Source: Cladocopium goreaui
Lineage: Eukaryota; Sar; Dinophyceae; Suessiales; Symbiodiniaceae
DNA length: 64,000 nt
Direction: 5' to 3'
Assembly (NCBI GenBank): GCA_947184155.2
Contig: CAMXCT020001469.1
Span: 512,227-576,226, forward strand
Shown: positions 24,783-37,800 of the stretch, one piece after another
How positions within the stretch are numbered: position 1 is the stretch's first letter
Layout of the letters: each line of letters begins with the position of its first letter
Notes under the pieces: generated by a model
Seen by the model: the letters and a program-made list of their open reading frames with translations, nothing else
Databases searched by the model: none
Told to the model about the DNA's origin: nothing
Program-made: the position numbers and the translations under genes

Positions 24783-27058
24783 GCGAAGATGCTCATTTGT
24801 TCAACTGAAAAGAGGATAGGAACCTTACCTTTGTCCAGGATGTCAACGCATGTTGTGATCCAACCAGTTTGTGCACGATCATTGCGAGAATGAATCACTA
24901 ATCTTTCTTTGACAGTAGATTGTTCTCCATTGGCAAATGAAAACTTACTTGAACACGGTTGCTTGGAAAACCATATATGATCACGCTTGGGATGTTGTTG
25001 GCAAGCCTGTACAAGGCGATCAATGGCAAAGCGGGATCCCATGGCTCGAGTGCAACCTGAGTCAAGAATGACATAAGTCGGATGAGAACCTAGATCTACA
25101 TATTCACAAAGCAATGCTTGTTGGGCACCATGATCATAATTGAGAAATACACACTCTTCCGTTGAGACGGAATCGAGTGGGCTTGTGCGCGGCTGAAACG
25201 AATGCAGATCACCGTTTTCGGTAGAAACACTCTTCTCAACTTGGCGGATGCTCTTCAATAGGGACCTGTTCAAATCAGAAAAGCACTGGTACATCACAGA
25301 CACGAACAGAAGCACGAATGTGAGGGCCTCTACAAGTTCGTGTCCGAACAATCGGAACAAGCGGATGCCTGAAAAACAGAACCGGTTGATCTTGTCGGTC
25401 TGTCCGTCCTCGAAATTGACGTCTGAATGCTTGTCCTCGGAGTCGGTCAGTTCCTCAGCGGAAGCAAAATACGACCAATTGTACCAATCACCTTGGGAGT
25501 AATCTCCGTCATATCCATAGTAGGATTCATAACCTGACCAGTCATCTGTCCAGTATGTGTCATAGTCGTAACTCCAGCTTTCTTCGGCATGGGCCGTTTC
25601 TTGTTTTTCAGGGGCATGTGATGCACTGGATGATGCAGCCTGTGCTACATTAGCTTGTGGAGGTTGTGACAAAAATGGATTGGTTCCTCCTTTGTTCTTC
25701 GCATCACCTTTTCCTTTTCCTTTCCATGAAGGCATTCCTTTGAAAGAATCCTTTCCTTTCATCATTCCTTTCTTGCCCTTTTTACCTTTTCCTTTGCCCT
25801 TGCCTTTTCCCCAGAAAGCTGTGTCTTGCTGGTCATCTTCCCATGCTGCAAAACCTTTGCCTTTTGACCTCGAGCGGAAGCCGGGTCTTGATTTCTTTCC
25901 TCCTTTCTTGCCATAACCTTTTGGTCTACCTTTCTTGAAGGACCTGCCGTAGATGCGGCGCTTAGAGTATGAACCCTTGGCGCTGAGAACCCAGAACTCG
26001 TTCTCGGTGTACAGACCTGTGAAACCTTCTTCACCCGTCTCTTCATCGAAGACCCAAAATCCGTACTCACCTTCTTCGGTCTCGCCCTCGTCGATGACGT
26101 AGAAGTTAGACCGCTTGCGGTGCGTGATATTTGGGTCTGCAACACCTGTGCGGGAAACGGCAAAAAGTTCTAAGAACAGCTGTTTCACTTGGAGATAGGT
26201 GTATTGAGGCATTGCAATCTGACGGATGTTCATGGACGAGACAAAGCGCTCTCGCTGTTGCTCGTTGAGGTCTGCTTGCACTAGAAAAATCAGTGACATC
26301 AAATTGTCTGACAATGGAAACTGCTGTGCATGTCTGGTCCTTCTATTGGTTATGGTCTGTTCTCTCAGTTCTTGTTGATAAGCTAGCTTATCTTCATCTG
26401 TTACTATTCCATTATAGTGCAGTCTTTGCTCATCTGTGAGTGCTGCCGTAAATGCCTGAGTGCCTGCCTCGGGGAGATCGGATATGTCCAGCAGATCGGA
26501 CCAAGAAGCCAACAAACGCTTCTGCGCGATCTCAAATCGCCCTATCCAGTGCACGAATTCACTCTGGCCTCGATATGTGCGAAACATCTGGAGGAATCGC
26601 CAAAGGAACACATGATTTACTCCCTTCACGAAGTATGGTCTCAATGTGTCCTTGAAATGAGCGAGGCCACGATCCGGATCTCGGAGTAGGGCATTATCGA
26701 GCATCGACTTATAAAAAGAAGCGGAACCAATGAGGGCATTCTTTAATGATGGTCCGTGTTTATCTGCATCCAATGTTGTGATCCCTAACCAGTCATCAAT
26801 TAAATCTTCATATTCAAACCAGCTTGATTGGCCATCAAATTGGGGTGGAACCTTTGGTGTCATTTTGATGCCCATCCGGTTTTCGGAATGACTGGTGGCG
26901 GCATATGCTTCAGGCTCTTCATAAGAGACAATCTGGAGTTGTTCTTCATCTGAATCCATGTTGTGGATTAAGACCATGGCAGCTACTCTAACTTGACCTA
27001 CAGGTTGCCTCCGCAAGTCCGATATACGGAATGTATGCAGAGAACGGCAGTTCGGCAC
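24779..27058 (-). mobile_element. Copia-like retrotransposon gag and protease ORF
   Basis: A 759-codon minus-strand ORF, the longest uninterrupted one in the window. The N-terminal 300 residues have Gag-like helical character (for example FEYEDLIDDWLGITTLDADK). The middle is a basic Gly/Lys-rich tract (about residues 375-465) suited to RNA binding, followed by an acidic Tyr/Trp/Asp-rich stretch and one hydrophobic segment. The C-terminal part has an aspartic-protease motif, VILDSGCTRAMGS, with its Asp near residue 666, as in Ty1/copia-type Pol where LDSG(A/C)T is typical. Polyproteins of this layout are abundant in dinoflagellate genomes. The first ATG at 27058 is uncertain; an internal Met shortly downstream is equally plausible. 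The frame stops at TGA 24779-24781 by a frameshift just after the protease domain. No long terminal repeat was seen. Confidence 0.8.
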
Positions 27059-27296
27059 ACAGATCTAGACTTGGCGAAGGCACAGGCTCCGCTACCACTT
27101 TGAGGTAGCTATCCCTCTATTAGGGGAGCCCTGGATAATGTACAAACACCTGTGTCAAGCAGCGGCGACTACACTTCTTTTCTACGCAAGATTCTGCTAG
27201 TCTTGAGCCATGCGGAGTGCGCATGAAAGATATGAATTAAGAGTACATGTCAACATGCATGAATGCATTGTGAAGACACGTAAAACAAAATAAATC

Positions 27297-27735
27297 ACAG
27301 GGGGGTGGGGTGATGTTAACGTTCCTTGGAAGCGTTACGTGACATACGCTGGGGTTGGGGTGGGGGGGTGGGGTGATGTTAACGTTCCTTGGAAGCGTTA
27401 CGTGACATACGCTGGGGTTGGGGTGGGGGGGTGGGGGTGGGTTACGTTGATGTTGAAACGTTCCTTGGAAGCACGTGACATACGCTGGGTTGGGTGGGGG
27501 GGGTGGGGTGGTACTTCCTTGGAAACGTTACGTTACCTGGTTGGGGTGGGGGGGGTGTGATGTTAACGTTCCTTGGAAGCGTTACGTGAATACGCTGGGG
27601 TGGGGGGGGGGGGGGGGGGTGCTGTACGTTCCTTGGAAGCGTTACGTGACATACGCTGGGGTTGGGGTGGGGGGGTTGGGGTGATGTTACCTTGGAAGCG
27701 TTACGTGACATACGCTGGGGGTTGGGGTGGGGGGG
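27297..27735. repeat. G-rich minisatellite, ~60-bp unit
   Basis: About seven copies of a unit with a G-run (GGGGTTGGGGTGGGGGG), then TGATGTTAACGTTCCTTGGAAG, then CGTTACGTGACATACGCTG. Copies differ mainly in G-run length and short deletions. The GATGTTAACGTTC core is shared with the array at 2720-3042. Confidence 0.9.
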
Positions 27736-27995
27736 TGAAACATGCTTTGCTTGAATTCTCTCGTACAGTTCGCACACGTGCAGGGGACGTTGTGAAAGCT
27801 GGCACACAGGTGCTGGATAGGCAATGGCGATCTTTGAAAGATTACCTGCCTAAAACTTTAGCAACAAAGTCAAAGGCAGGCCATGTCAATCAAAGCCTTT
27901 GGCAATGGACCTACAGCTGGCAGTACAGATACAACAATGGCAAAGACCTTTGGACAGCTGTGCCACATGTCCTGAAGCACATCAGAAATGCCTGA
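27735..27995 (+). pseudogene. ISXO2/IS1595-like transposase C-terminal remnant
   Basis: About 86 codons, open up to TGA at 27993-27995, with no start of its own; it runs straight out of the minisatellite. The sequence GTQVLDRQWRSLKDYLP, then AGHVNQSLWQWTYSWQYRYN, then LWTAVPHVLKH fits the end of an ISXO2-type DDE transposase. There the pattern is a Glu/Asp near W-x-LK, then HV-x(3)-L and a final RYN. The rest of the domain is missing. The family call rests on motif spacing from memory, so an unrelated dinoflagellate repeat protein is possible. Confidence 0.45.
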
Positions 27996-28399
27996 GTGCA
28001 AAACAGCCCGCGTCTTTACGGGCGGCGTTACCATATATATATATATGTATATATATATATATCATATTTCCAATAGTGACTGAAACGTTTCTATTGCCAA
28101 TATGTTATTCATTGGGGGAACCGGGTTCATTACTTTCCTCACCACCACTGGATGACAGGCTCCCAGGAAAAGATCTCCGCAATTGTGTCGCCTTGGAGGG
28201 TGCCAGAGCCCGGCATGACTGCAGCACGCCGATCGGCCATCAACAAGCCCGTGTCGGGACGGAAATTTGAAACATTTAAACTTAAAGCAACTACAGTACT
28301 ACAGGAAGAAGATGGCCAATAGAAACGTTTCTGGGATGTAGAAGCGTTAAACTGTTGAAGTTGTGAAGTGCATCAGCAAATTAGGAAATGGTGGTCGAG

Positions 28400-29430
28400 A
28401 TGCCAATGAAATGACATGAAAGAATCCATGCACAACTGACCGACTGAACCAATGAATCGGTGAAATAATAAATGAGTGAACACAGTAAATCGATGAGACA
28501 AAGAAGTATTGAAACATTGAATTGATGAGTCAATGGATCAATGAATGGTTGACTTAGTGAGCCGGTGGATCAGTGAATTTATACAATCAATGAACCAGTG
28601 CATTCAGTGAAGCAATGACTCACTGCACCAATGAATGACTGAACTAGTCAGTCAATGAATCAATGAATCAGCGAATCAATGAATCAATCAATGAGAGAAG
28701 TAGTGATTCTATGAACCAATGAATCAGTGAATCAATGAGTGAACGAATGAATGTGAAGCATTGAATCAGTGAGTTAATGAGTCAATGAAGGGGTGAATTT
28801 GTGAGTCAATGAATCAACGAATCTGTGAATCAATGAAGCACTGAACCAATGAATCAGTGACTCATTCAAACAATGAATGGGTGAATTCGTAAGTCGATGA
28901 ACCAATGAATCATTGAAGCAATGATTCAATGTGTCAACGAATCAATGAATGAGTTAAATAGTCAGTCGATGAACAATTTTGTCAGTGACTCAAGCGAGTG
29001 AACTGTTGAAACACTGAATCAATGAGTTAATGAATCAATGATTGAGTGAATTCATGAGTCACTGAACCAATTGATTAGTGAACCAGTGAAGAAATGAGTG
29101 AATGAAGGAGTGCTTCAATGAACCAATGAACAATGAACCAGTGAATCAATGAATGATTGGACTAGCAGCGAGTCGATGAATCAATGAATCAATGACAACG
29201 GAGCAACGAACCAATCAATTTATCACTATGATTTGGTGAATCAGTGAACCAATGAACGAATGAATCGTTGATTCGGCGCAGCAATAAACCAATGACTTAG
29301 TGAATGAATCATAAAGCAGTGAATCAATAAAGCACACGGTTCAATGAATCGGTGAAGCAATGAATCAATGATTTAAAGGATTAATAAATCAATGAAACAA
29401 TGACCCAATGCATGAATGAATGGATGGAAT
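28400..29430. repeat. Degenerate TGAATCAA octamer array, ~1 kb
   Basis: More than a hundred imperfect copies of a roughly 8-bp word (TGAATCAA, TGAACCAA, TGAGTCAA) with single-base drift between copies. No coding content. Confidence 0.9.
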
Positions 29431-29454
29431 GATGCATGAGTGGATTTTTTTGAG

Positions 29455-29740
29455 TTACTTCGTCATTTAACGACGTCTTCGCTGAGGTACCTCTTCTTCC
29501 AGCTACTTCTTTGTTGAACAACTTTTTATCTTGCTTCCCAGTTAGTTCTTCTGGAATTTCTGCAGCCAAACCTTCTCTTCGCGCAGCTGTTACGATGCGT
29601 TTAGCAAACCCTTGTTGCAATGTAACATTTTAGTGGAAAAAATGGTTTGCGCACAGCTGTTACAATGCGTTTAGCGACCTCCACGTGCAATCCCGCATTG
29701 CAGGGTAGCATCACTAACGCTTTCAAGAGCGCGGACTCGA
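29455..29740 (-). other. Possible coding fragment with internal duplication
   Basis: A minus-strand frame at 29460-29620 encodes AKRIVTAARREGLAAEIPEE, then LTGKQDKKLFNKEVAGRR. The plus-strand segment GCACAGCTGTTACAATGCGTTTAGC at about 29653 repeats GCGCAGCTGTTACGATGCGTTTAGC at about 29580, so the first part of the frame is duplicated nearby. No splice-site pair or family was recognised. Confidence 0.25.
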
Positions 29741-32700
29741 CCACACAAATCCGGCGCTGCTCCGACCCTTTTTTTTTCTGTTTTTCTTTGGTGAAATCGA
29801 GCTCTCGCTACAGTCTGGTGCACATTTTTCCGACCTCATTTTCCAAGAGCGCTCCAAGTTAACATGATGATGGGGTTGACATGATGGTGTGAATACTAAC
29901 AAGGCCATCGTCTGTAACTCGGAAACTAATTTCCTTTGATAACCTTGTGCGCATTGTTTGTTTCGAGGCTTCCGCCCCGGCACGGCGGGGCATTATTGGT
30001 ATGCCCAGTCTCTTATGATTTATGATAAAAATTTTAGGGTTCCGTGATTGGTTTTCAAATGAGACGCATTTTTCCGCAGAACGCGCGATGGACCTCACCA
30101 TTTTTCCGTATTTGCTAGTGCAGAATGGTCCCCGCATAATCATTTTGGCATCGTGCGTGAGGAATTTCTTGCCCCGCCTGGATTCGTGATGAAAAACGGC
30201 GCAGCTGTGGTCATTGGTGACGTCGGTGTGGTCCATGTTGTTCTACGGGCTGGATTGTCCAAGTCCGATGGATTTTGCAACAATTATTAACCCCGCGTTT
30301 TGCAAGACATGGGGTTTCCACTTTGAAAATATGTTGCCGGAAATGCAGACAATGTCGGAAAACATATCCCATGTTTCCCTAAATCAACATGCTGGAAAGT
30401 CTCAGTTCCCGCATGCATATGAATGTTTTTTAATCGTTTTTTGTTGATTTTTTCCTGTAGTTTTTTTGGTTTAAGTTGTTTTTGTGTGGGTGTGGGTTGT
30501 GGGTCCAATCATGCCGTCCATGTTGTTTTATGCAGATGAGGTGGGTCGATATTTTTTTGTGGCAATATTGTTTGTGGCATAATTTGTGCAAGAGGAGAAA
30601 CGAATGTGTTCCGTCTTGAAAGTGCGTGTTTGACAGGTTGGCATATGTTCCTGTGTCAATTTTTTTGGGCACATTTTTTCAGGTGAAATATTGCGAAGCG
30701 CCTTTCACCAAAGTGAAACTGGGATTCAACAAAAATGTCCAGGAACTCAGGATCTGCTTGTGGTCGTCGGCCAGCGGTCACCGTTTTTTGCATCGCATGC
30801 AAGAGTCCAAGGCTGGTGCCCTCAATATGATCCACTCGCCGTTGGGCGGCCCAGGAAGTTCCCGATCTTTGGGAAGGCATTAAACGTACCATGTACGTCA
30901 CGGCAACCAGTCATTAGAGTCATTATCGTATTTAAGAATTTAGCGAATCTGTACCAATCATGATTTTGATGTAAATTACTTCGTAGCCTCTGGATGGCAA
31001 AAGTTGCTGAAGGCTAGTGCGTCGCATTTTGTCCTATAATCATTATCCATACGGAATCCTTTTGAAATCACCCGGAACTGAAACCTTGCAACGATGCCAC
31101 TGATGCCACCTGTACCCAGGCTTGATGCGGCTTTGGAACTGGTTTGGTGACCCAGTCCCTCCAAAGGACATCCCAAGTTCCGGAAAAATAAACAACCTTT
31201 TTCATCTAGTTTCATGCTCAGTTGAATTTGTTAATCAGGGGTAACCGTTATAATTATAATTAGTTGGATTAGTTGACAAGTGAATTGCCATCTGAGAAAA
31301 ACAAAGGGCGTTTTGAAACGGTGCAGGTGTCCGACATCGCAGGCCTTCAGGCAGCCGTGCGGGTTATTGCAAAGTGAAAACTGGTGAAAAACCCTATGAA
31401 AATGCCAATGAAAAATAAGATCAACAAATTTGATGCGTTTTCAGACATTGAGCCTGGGCCCCATGGGCCCCATGGGGCCTAGGAAGTCATTGAACATTGC
31501 AATGTTGATGTCAATTGGACGGATCTAAACTCAACTTCTGCCTCGGCAGATCACTGTGGATGGTCAGACCTGTGCGATCGGTGGAAAGGCGCCATCAGCA
31601 GCCGGATTTTGGGGAAAAACTGGGCATAGCCACAATGGAATCGGCTGATTCCCTGTATCCATGAGGTGAAAGCCACGTTTGCGGATGAGGCGTCGTGAGC
31701 TTGCCCTTTTTTTGGATGGATGGGTTGAGGCCTATGTGCTATCCGTTGGGTCACAATTCCAGCGCAGGCCCTCGCGATGAAGTTTGCAGAACATTTGAGG
31801 GGAACTCCAATGGAATCGACAGAAGAGGCCTGTGGTTTCGGTATCAAAGCCGCATTCTACTTGACTCAACTGTTTTCGAACCGTGGCTTTGAGGTCTTTC
31901 GCAAGTATTGCTCCAATTTTACAAGAAATGGTTTGAACTCTGACAATTGATTTTTCACTGCTTGTTGCAATCGTGTTTTTCTTTTGACCTACACAAAGGC
32001 AGACTCTTTGCAGGTCATGTTGCAGGTGACAGTGGAACAACACTGCAAATTCGAAAGGATTGTAAATCATTTGGAATCATTTGCATCTTTTTTTGCAATC
32101 ATCAATTCACTGAGTGTTTGGGACGGCAAAGGCACAGCTTGAAGCAGCACCCAGCACTCCGAAACGACGTCCTGTTGGGAACCTCAATCCCAGCTGTCTG
32201 TTGAGATCGGCCTTTAGTTGGGGGTTGCTTGCTTCGTGGCTGGTCCCCCGATGATCTTCAAGGGCCATTTTCCTGATAAAGAAACATGGGTAATGGGTCA
32301 AAATTCTTCACCCACCAAAATGGTTGAATACTTTGAATACTGAAAATGATACAAATCAACCACAAATCAACCACAAATCAACCCATACAGGTGTGTGGCT
32401 CATCGAAAAAAACATGACCTGTGGCTCATCGAATCGCTTCTCGCCAGTCAAAGATGGGGATGGACATCACACCTCCTCGCTGCGTTCGACCCAGACGGAC
32501 CGTGCTGGAGGACGCACGTCTTGTGATGGAGTTGATCTGGGATGACCATTCTGAGTCATAGCGATTCATACCAAAGTACGTTGTGAATCCTGCACTTGTG
32601 CCATCAAGTCCGTGCAAAAACCGTGTCATGGTTCGGCTCACTTGCAAAAACACGATTAGCCAGGCTGGATGTGTGCAGGTCATTATTTTCAATGCTGTGC

Positions 32701-34355
32701 ATCACATGTTCTGGAGAGCAAATTCAGCCAGTTGAGAAAGTGTGGCGTGGCATGTTTTGAAGATTGGACCCATTTTACTGTGCATTGACCTGAAATTTTA
32801 TACAACTTTAATCCCATAGTTTATCATCATGCTGCCCATGGGCAAGGCCATACGTTGGGGGTAAAAAATTCCTTTCATTTTTCGACAAACCCATATCGGA
32901 GTTGTTTATAGAATATGCATTATATATCGCTTTCAGGTGTCATTATATGCTATTATACAAACATATACAAACTACAGTAAATCCAACTTTTTTTCCCCAT
33001 ACACTGGTCTTATCCCCATGATACTTTGGATGTCAGGAGGACGAGTGCAAGATTGCAAAGGCGGCAGGGGCCGATGCCTTTCACCCTGGAAGTTCAGGTT
33101 TATGTTTGTTGAGTCTCGATTCAATACATCAATCAAAACTGGAGAAACTTTGGAGTAAATTCCAAGCAATCTCTTAATTCATTGTCAACCTCTTCGCAGT
33201 TGCCCTTCTTTTGCAACGTTGATGCAAGAAACCATGCCATTTGACCACACAGGCCGATATGTGAGTGCTGAGTGCCTGTTTTTTTTCGATGGGGCTATTA
33301 CTGGTTTCACTCAGTTGCTGTGCCGCAGCTGGGAGAGTGTGACTTAGCCGACTTAGCCAATGTGAATTGGTGTCTGGGGAAGCACTGCAACAGGCAATGC
33401 GAACAGACCCGTGGTGTGAGCAGCGAGTGTGGAGAAAATTACTTGGCCATGGAGCAGTTGACTTGGTGGAGTGATGGAAGATGCTGAGACTCCAGATTCA
33501 TTTTTCCTTACCATGCTCTGGAGGTTACAGACGGACCCAACTTTCAGCCTTCTTGGTCAAAGCTTGCGTTTAAAGTTTGAATTGCAGGTTGAAGAATCTC
33601 TGCCGCAAACTGTCAGTGATTCCAGCGCTAGTACGGAGATCGCTTCTTTCTAAGTTGGCTGATCCAGACTTTGTGTGTTGGAGGTGCAGATGCTCAACTC
33701 ATACGTTTGGCAGCCGGGTAGCCGGGTAGCCGCAGCTTCTCTGTAGCTTTGGCGCCTCAAGGTGTGGCAAAAAAGCAGTGAGACTTGCCACAGCAAGATG
33801 CGCAGATCAACGAACAACAATCTCCGAGCAGCAACAGCTTGGCAACCAGAAAGACCTGCTAATATGCTAATATAATGTGGTAAACCAAGTCATAAGAGAT
33901 TTCGTACTTATCATAAATCATTCCCAAGTTGATCAGAAATGGCTAGTTTGTTTTGTATATATAAAACCCCATTCCCAACCGGAGGTTCCCATTGTGGAAT
34001 AGCTACAATAGGTCGCTGTTATTGCCGACGTTTTCGTTGTTCAGATGAGCTTAAAGTCTGCAGCTGCACGGCCGTACGACAGGCTTGGCACTCACCTTGA
34101 GGGGTGTCACCACCATTTTTTGCAAGAGGTAAATGAAGAATCATGACAACTGAAGATAAATGTCGATCAATGATGATAGATGACGATGGATGATCTATCT
34201 CTATTACAATTATATTATACTGTAGTTAATATTTTATATGATACATGATAATTTATACATATCAATGATGAAAAATGGTATACTGTCCACTGGTCACCAA
34301 GCCTTGGAGCCTTGAGGTCACGATCTGGCGAAGTGGCAGCACCCGAGTGGACCAA
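29741..34355. other. No confident gene over about 4.6 kb
   Basis: Several frames of mixed composition occur (about 32107-32300 minus, 32426-32690 on both strands, 33272-33653 plus), but none has convincing paired splice sites plus family-like sequence. T-runs are common at 30420-30680. I list it as unassigned DNA that may hide exons of poorly conserved genes. Confidence 0.4.
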
Positions 34356-36221
34356 TCATCCAGAGGCGCGATTCAGCTCCACAAATGGCTGTTTCACCAG
34401 CAAAAGTGGTTGCTTGATATTGGCAAATATCTAAAAACAACATGAAACATTTCCCGAAAATGAACATTTGATTGGGTACTGGAACCCAAGTTTCGAGGAA
34501 CAAAAAGGAGACATATTTCGGACGATTTTGACAGCGATCTTGCCAAACGTGAAGAGCTACTGTGATCCATGTGAGCTGTGCCAGGGGCCATACATAGCTC
34601 CGGTACTGTTTGGTTTGCCCAGATGCTCCCAGATGTCTCGGGAATTTTGCCACGTCAAAGCGGGGAAATTCGGATGTGACCTGTGGCCAGCTACCTGCTT
34701 GGATGCTCAAAATCAGAATTTTAGTTTTTTTTGGCGCAGTATCATATCCCAGGATATTTTTGGTGGTTTCATATCTGTTTGACTGAGGCCGAGCCGGGCA
34801 CGCTCGGCCACAGGCGCGGTTATATCATTGGGCGAAATCGCAGCAAAATGATGGGCGATTTCAGGGTGATTTCAATGGGATTTTAGGGGTGATTTAATGG
34901 GATTTCATGGAAGATTCGAAGATTCATGGGATTTGGACATGGGAACATTCAGCAAATGATTTGGTGAGTTGGTGATCCAATGAGTTGGTGATCAATGAGT
35001 GATGGACATTTTGGGTTGCCATGAGTTGGCTCGTACAAGACCTAATTTTCCTTAGTGAATTGGCCATAAATTGGACTCTCTTCCTTAAAAAAATCTGGAC
35101 ACATCCATCTCGTACTAGGTTGGTTATACATCCAACTATATCATAGCCCATTACATCCCATAAATTTGTTGCCTTTATACTTTATACATATCCCCTTCCT
35201 GGAGAGATTGATTTGTGGAACATCCCGCAAGCCAAGCGTGAGGTGACACGTCAACGGAGGACACCGATGCAGTGCGCATGTGAATCATGGCGTGTTGGCT
35301 GGCTACTGACCGGCTACCCAAACTATTCTTGAGTGCAATTCCCAATTTTTGATCAGCAGTTAACCAACCAACCTTGTAGAAGTATACCATATTTTTTCGG
35401 ACCAAGCTAGTGATGGGCACAAGAAAGGTAGATGTGGTTGCAGTTATGCAGGTTTGTCTGAGAACTGCTAATTTTGTTTTTTTCCAACTTGATCATCAAT
35501 TTCAGTATATATTGAGGTTTGATTTGGAGATGGATCAACACCTAGCTTAGTTTGGCATGGATCAAAAGCTATAATCCAACATTTTGGGGGGGATGAAGAA
35601 TCCACTTCCCAGCAATTTTTTTTCGGGTTTTGATCGTCATTGCCGCTATTTTCGCCTGGCTCGAGGAGCAAATACCGCTGGAAAGCCTGTCCTTGTCCGA
35701 GAGCTCGGTTCCATTCGTGGTAAGATATGATACCCTCTGGTTATGACTAACAGTTTGCCATGGAAAGATCCACCATTTTTAAGAACGGTAAACCATCTAT
35801 TTCTATGGGCCATCAAAAAACCATGGCTATGTTAGTCATAACCAGAGGGTATGATTGGAATAGATTGGAATCATATTCTACCTGAACCATGCGATCTTCT
35901 AGGAGGGCAACTTGTTCAGCTGCTTTTCCTTCTGTCAATTGGTAGCAAAAATCACCTGCGAATGGACCTATCCCTTGCTCAGAGGTGTCACGATGACATT
36001 CCAGCTGACCGAAAACAAACATAATTCGCTTCTCACGTTGCGCGTTTAGCTGTACTTTGTTCCAACCCCGAGACAACAACGGGTACGATCTGAGGCTGAA
36101 ATATAACCACCTTACATAGCTACACCTGGGTACCCGTTCATGAGCAGTATTGGGTGTGCTTGATTGGTGCAACAAGAGCCATGTCATGTCATCGAGCATG
36201 AACTTGAGGTGATGGAGTTCA
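34356..36221 (-). CDS. Unidentified minus-strand gene, three chained exons
   Basis: Exons, in transcript order, are 36221-36126, 36095-35882 and 34430-34356, all GT-AG. The first two join in phase as HERVP|SLRSYPLLSRGWNKV. Exon two ends in phase 0 at MVQ|GTAGAA. The last has the acceptor TGTTTTTAG, encodes IFANIKQPLLLVKQPFVELN and ends in TGA at 34356-34358. The middle exon reads RDTSEQGIGPFAGDFCYQLT, then EGKAAEQVALLEDRMVQ. The frame also stays open upstream of 36221 to 36370, so the first exon may be larger. Additional exons between 34430 and 35882 are possible. A family A MITE sits in that intron. I do not recognise the protein. Confidence 0.45.
35731..35851. mobile_element. MITE-like element, family A variant
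   Basis: Inverted ends TACCCTCTGGTTATGACTAAC and GTTAGTCATAACCAGAGGGTA, perfect over about 21 bp, with the family A interior in modified form (CCACCATTTTTAAGAA). It is intronic, ending 31 bp from the donor of the minus-strand exon at 35882. Confidence 0.85.
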
Positions 36222-36429
36222 CTTAAAACATGGTAGAATGAGTATTCAGGAGATAAGCACCCTCCAGTATTCGAAGAAAATGGAAAATCAGTTATATAAG
36301 GAGGTTTCGTGAGACTTCCGCAGGAGGATAGGATGGCTATGGCTCGCAACGGGCTTCTTTTTGCCCCCACAAAAAGAATGGTGATTGAACGTAATTATTT
36401 ATCATTAACCATCCATATCTTAGGTGAGT

Positions 36430-37800
36430 ATATTCTTATGTGCATATATATATAATACAATATATCATCTGTATATACATATATATACATATCACATATA
36501 TATATATATGCACATGATGACTTATGTAGTATTGACATGTATGAACCACCTATATTTTAAGTACATAATATGAAGCATCTCTGAGTGGCTGAGGTCCGCC
36601 CCCCGCGGTGCTCGGGACACTCGGGACAATCGGGACACTGGCTCCAGGACAGGGCCGGTCCAAAGTTGGCTGGGATTGGTGTGTCAATCCATTTTCATAG
36701 GGATTTAGGCATATGGATGTATATGTACATATAAGTTATATATATATATATACATGCATACACATATATATATATACATACATGTATATATATACATGTA
36801 TGTAATGTTTTCGTATATACCATTTTCATCCATTCTTTTTTTTACGTATTTCCCGAGATTTTAGATGGATGACCACAAGCCATCTCGCTTTTTGACACAC
36901 ATTGGTCTCACCATTGGCTGCTTAGGACCCTGGGCTCTGGGCGTCTGTCGCCAACACATCGGGAGCGAACAGGTTTGCTGGTGACCGTTCTGTGCCACTG
37001 AATCATAGTTCATATACATCTGGGTAAATTATAACGACCTCACTGCGACCTCACTATAATCATAGTTAGTAAGGGGAATCATCCCAAAATGGCCTTAATT
37101 CAGGTTAGTGAAATATTGTAATTTACCCAGATACATTATGTAGAATGTACATATACATGCACATATATGAAAACAATTGATACAACATGATAACGTGATA
37201 TAATATATAATAATATGATAAAGTATGATAGGATAGGACAGGATATGATGCCTATTATCATGTAATATGTACGACATGATGCGATATAATGGTATAATGT
37301 GATATTATATAATGTAACATGATATAGTGTAATATGACGCAACACAATAGAATATTATTTGCTCTTATCAAATGATATCACATTGTGTTATCTTGTGCAA
37401 GTTATGGCATGCTATGTTATGATATATTACACTATATGATTTTATTCTATATTACAGTAATCTTATGTAATACTATTTTAGATGATGTCATATCATATCA
37501 TATTATATCATGTTTTAATATCATATAATATTACATTAGATGATATTGTGTTATGTTATGTTATGTTATGCTATATTTTATTACATTTAATTATATTGTA
37601 CTATATTATGCTTCACTACAATGCATTATATAATATAAGTATATATAAGTATAGTGAATTAATGTGTTGAACTATTATATGAAAGTAGTAAAGTAAATCA
37701 TTATATCATATTCTATGTTATTTTTTTATTTTTGTGTGTGTTTCGTTTAGTGTAGTGCAATATACAAAATTGATGTATCTATCTCTCTCTCTATATATAT
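36430..37800. repeat. AT-rich microsatellite tract
   Basis: Repeated (TA)n, CATATA and TATGATA/TGATAT words across the interval, densest at 36440-36515, 36715-36805 and 37140-37700. There is a small GC-rich island at 36590-36670 with no frame that I can support. Tyr/Ile-rich open frames are artefacts. Confidence 0.75.

Noticed and set aside
25680..26163. Plus- and minus-strand frames inside the gag ORF (Pro/Phe-rich; Lys-rich)
   Set aside because: Shadows of the Gly/Lys-rich gag tract in other frames.
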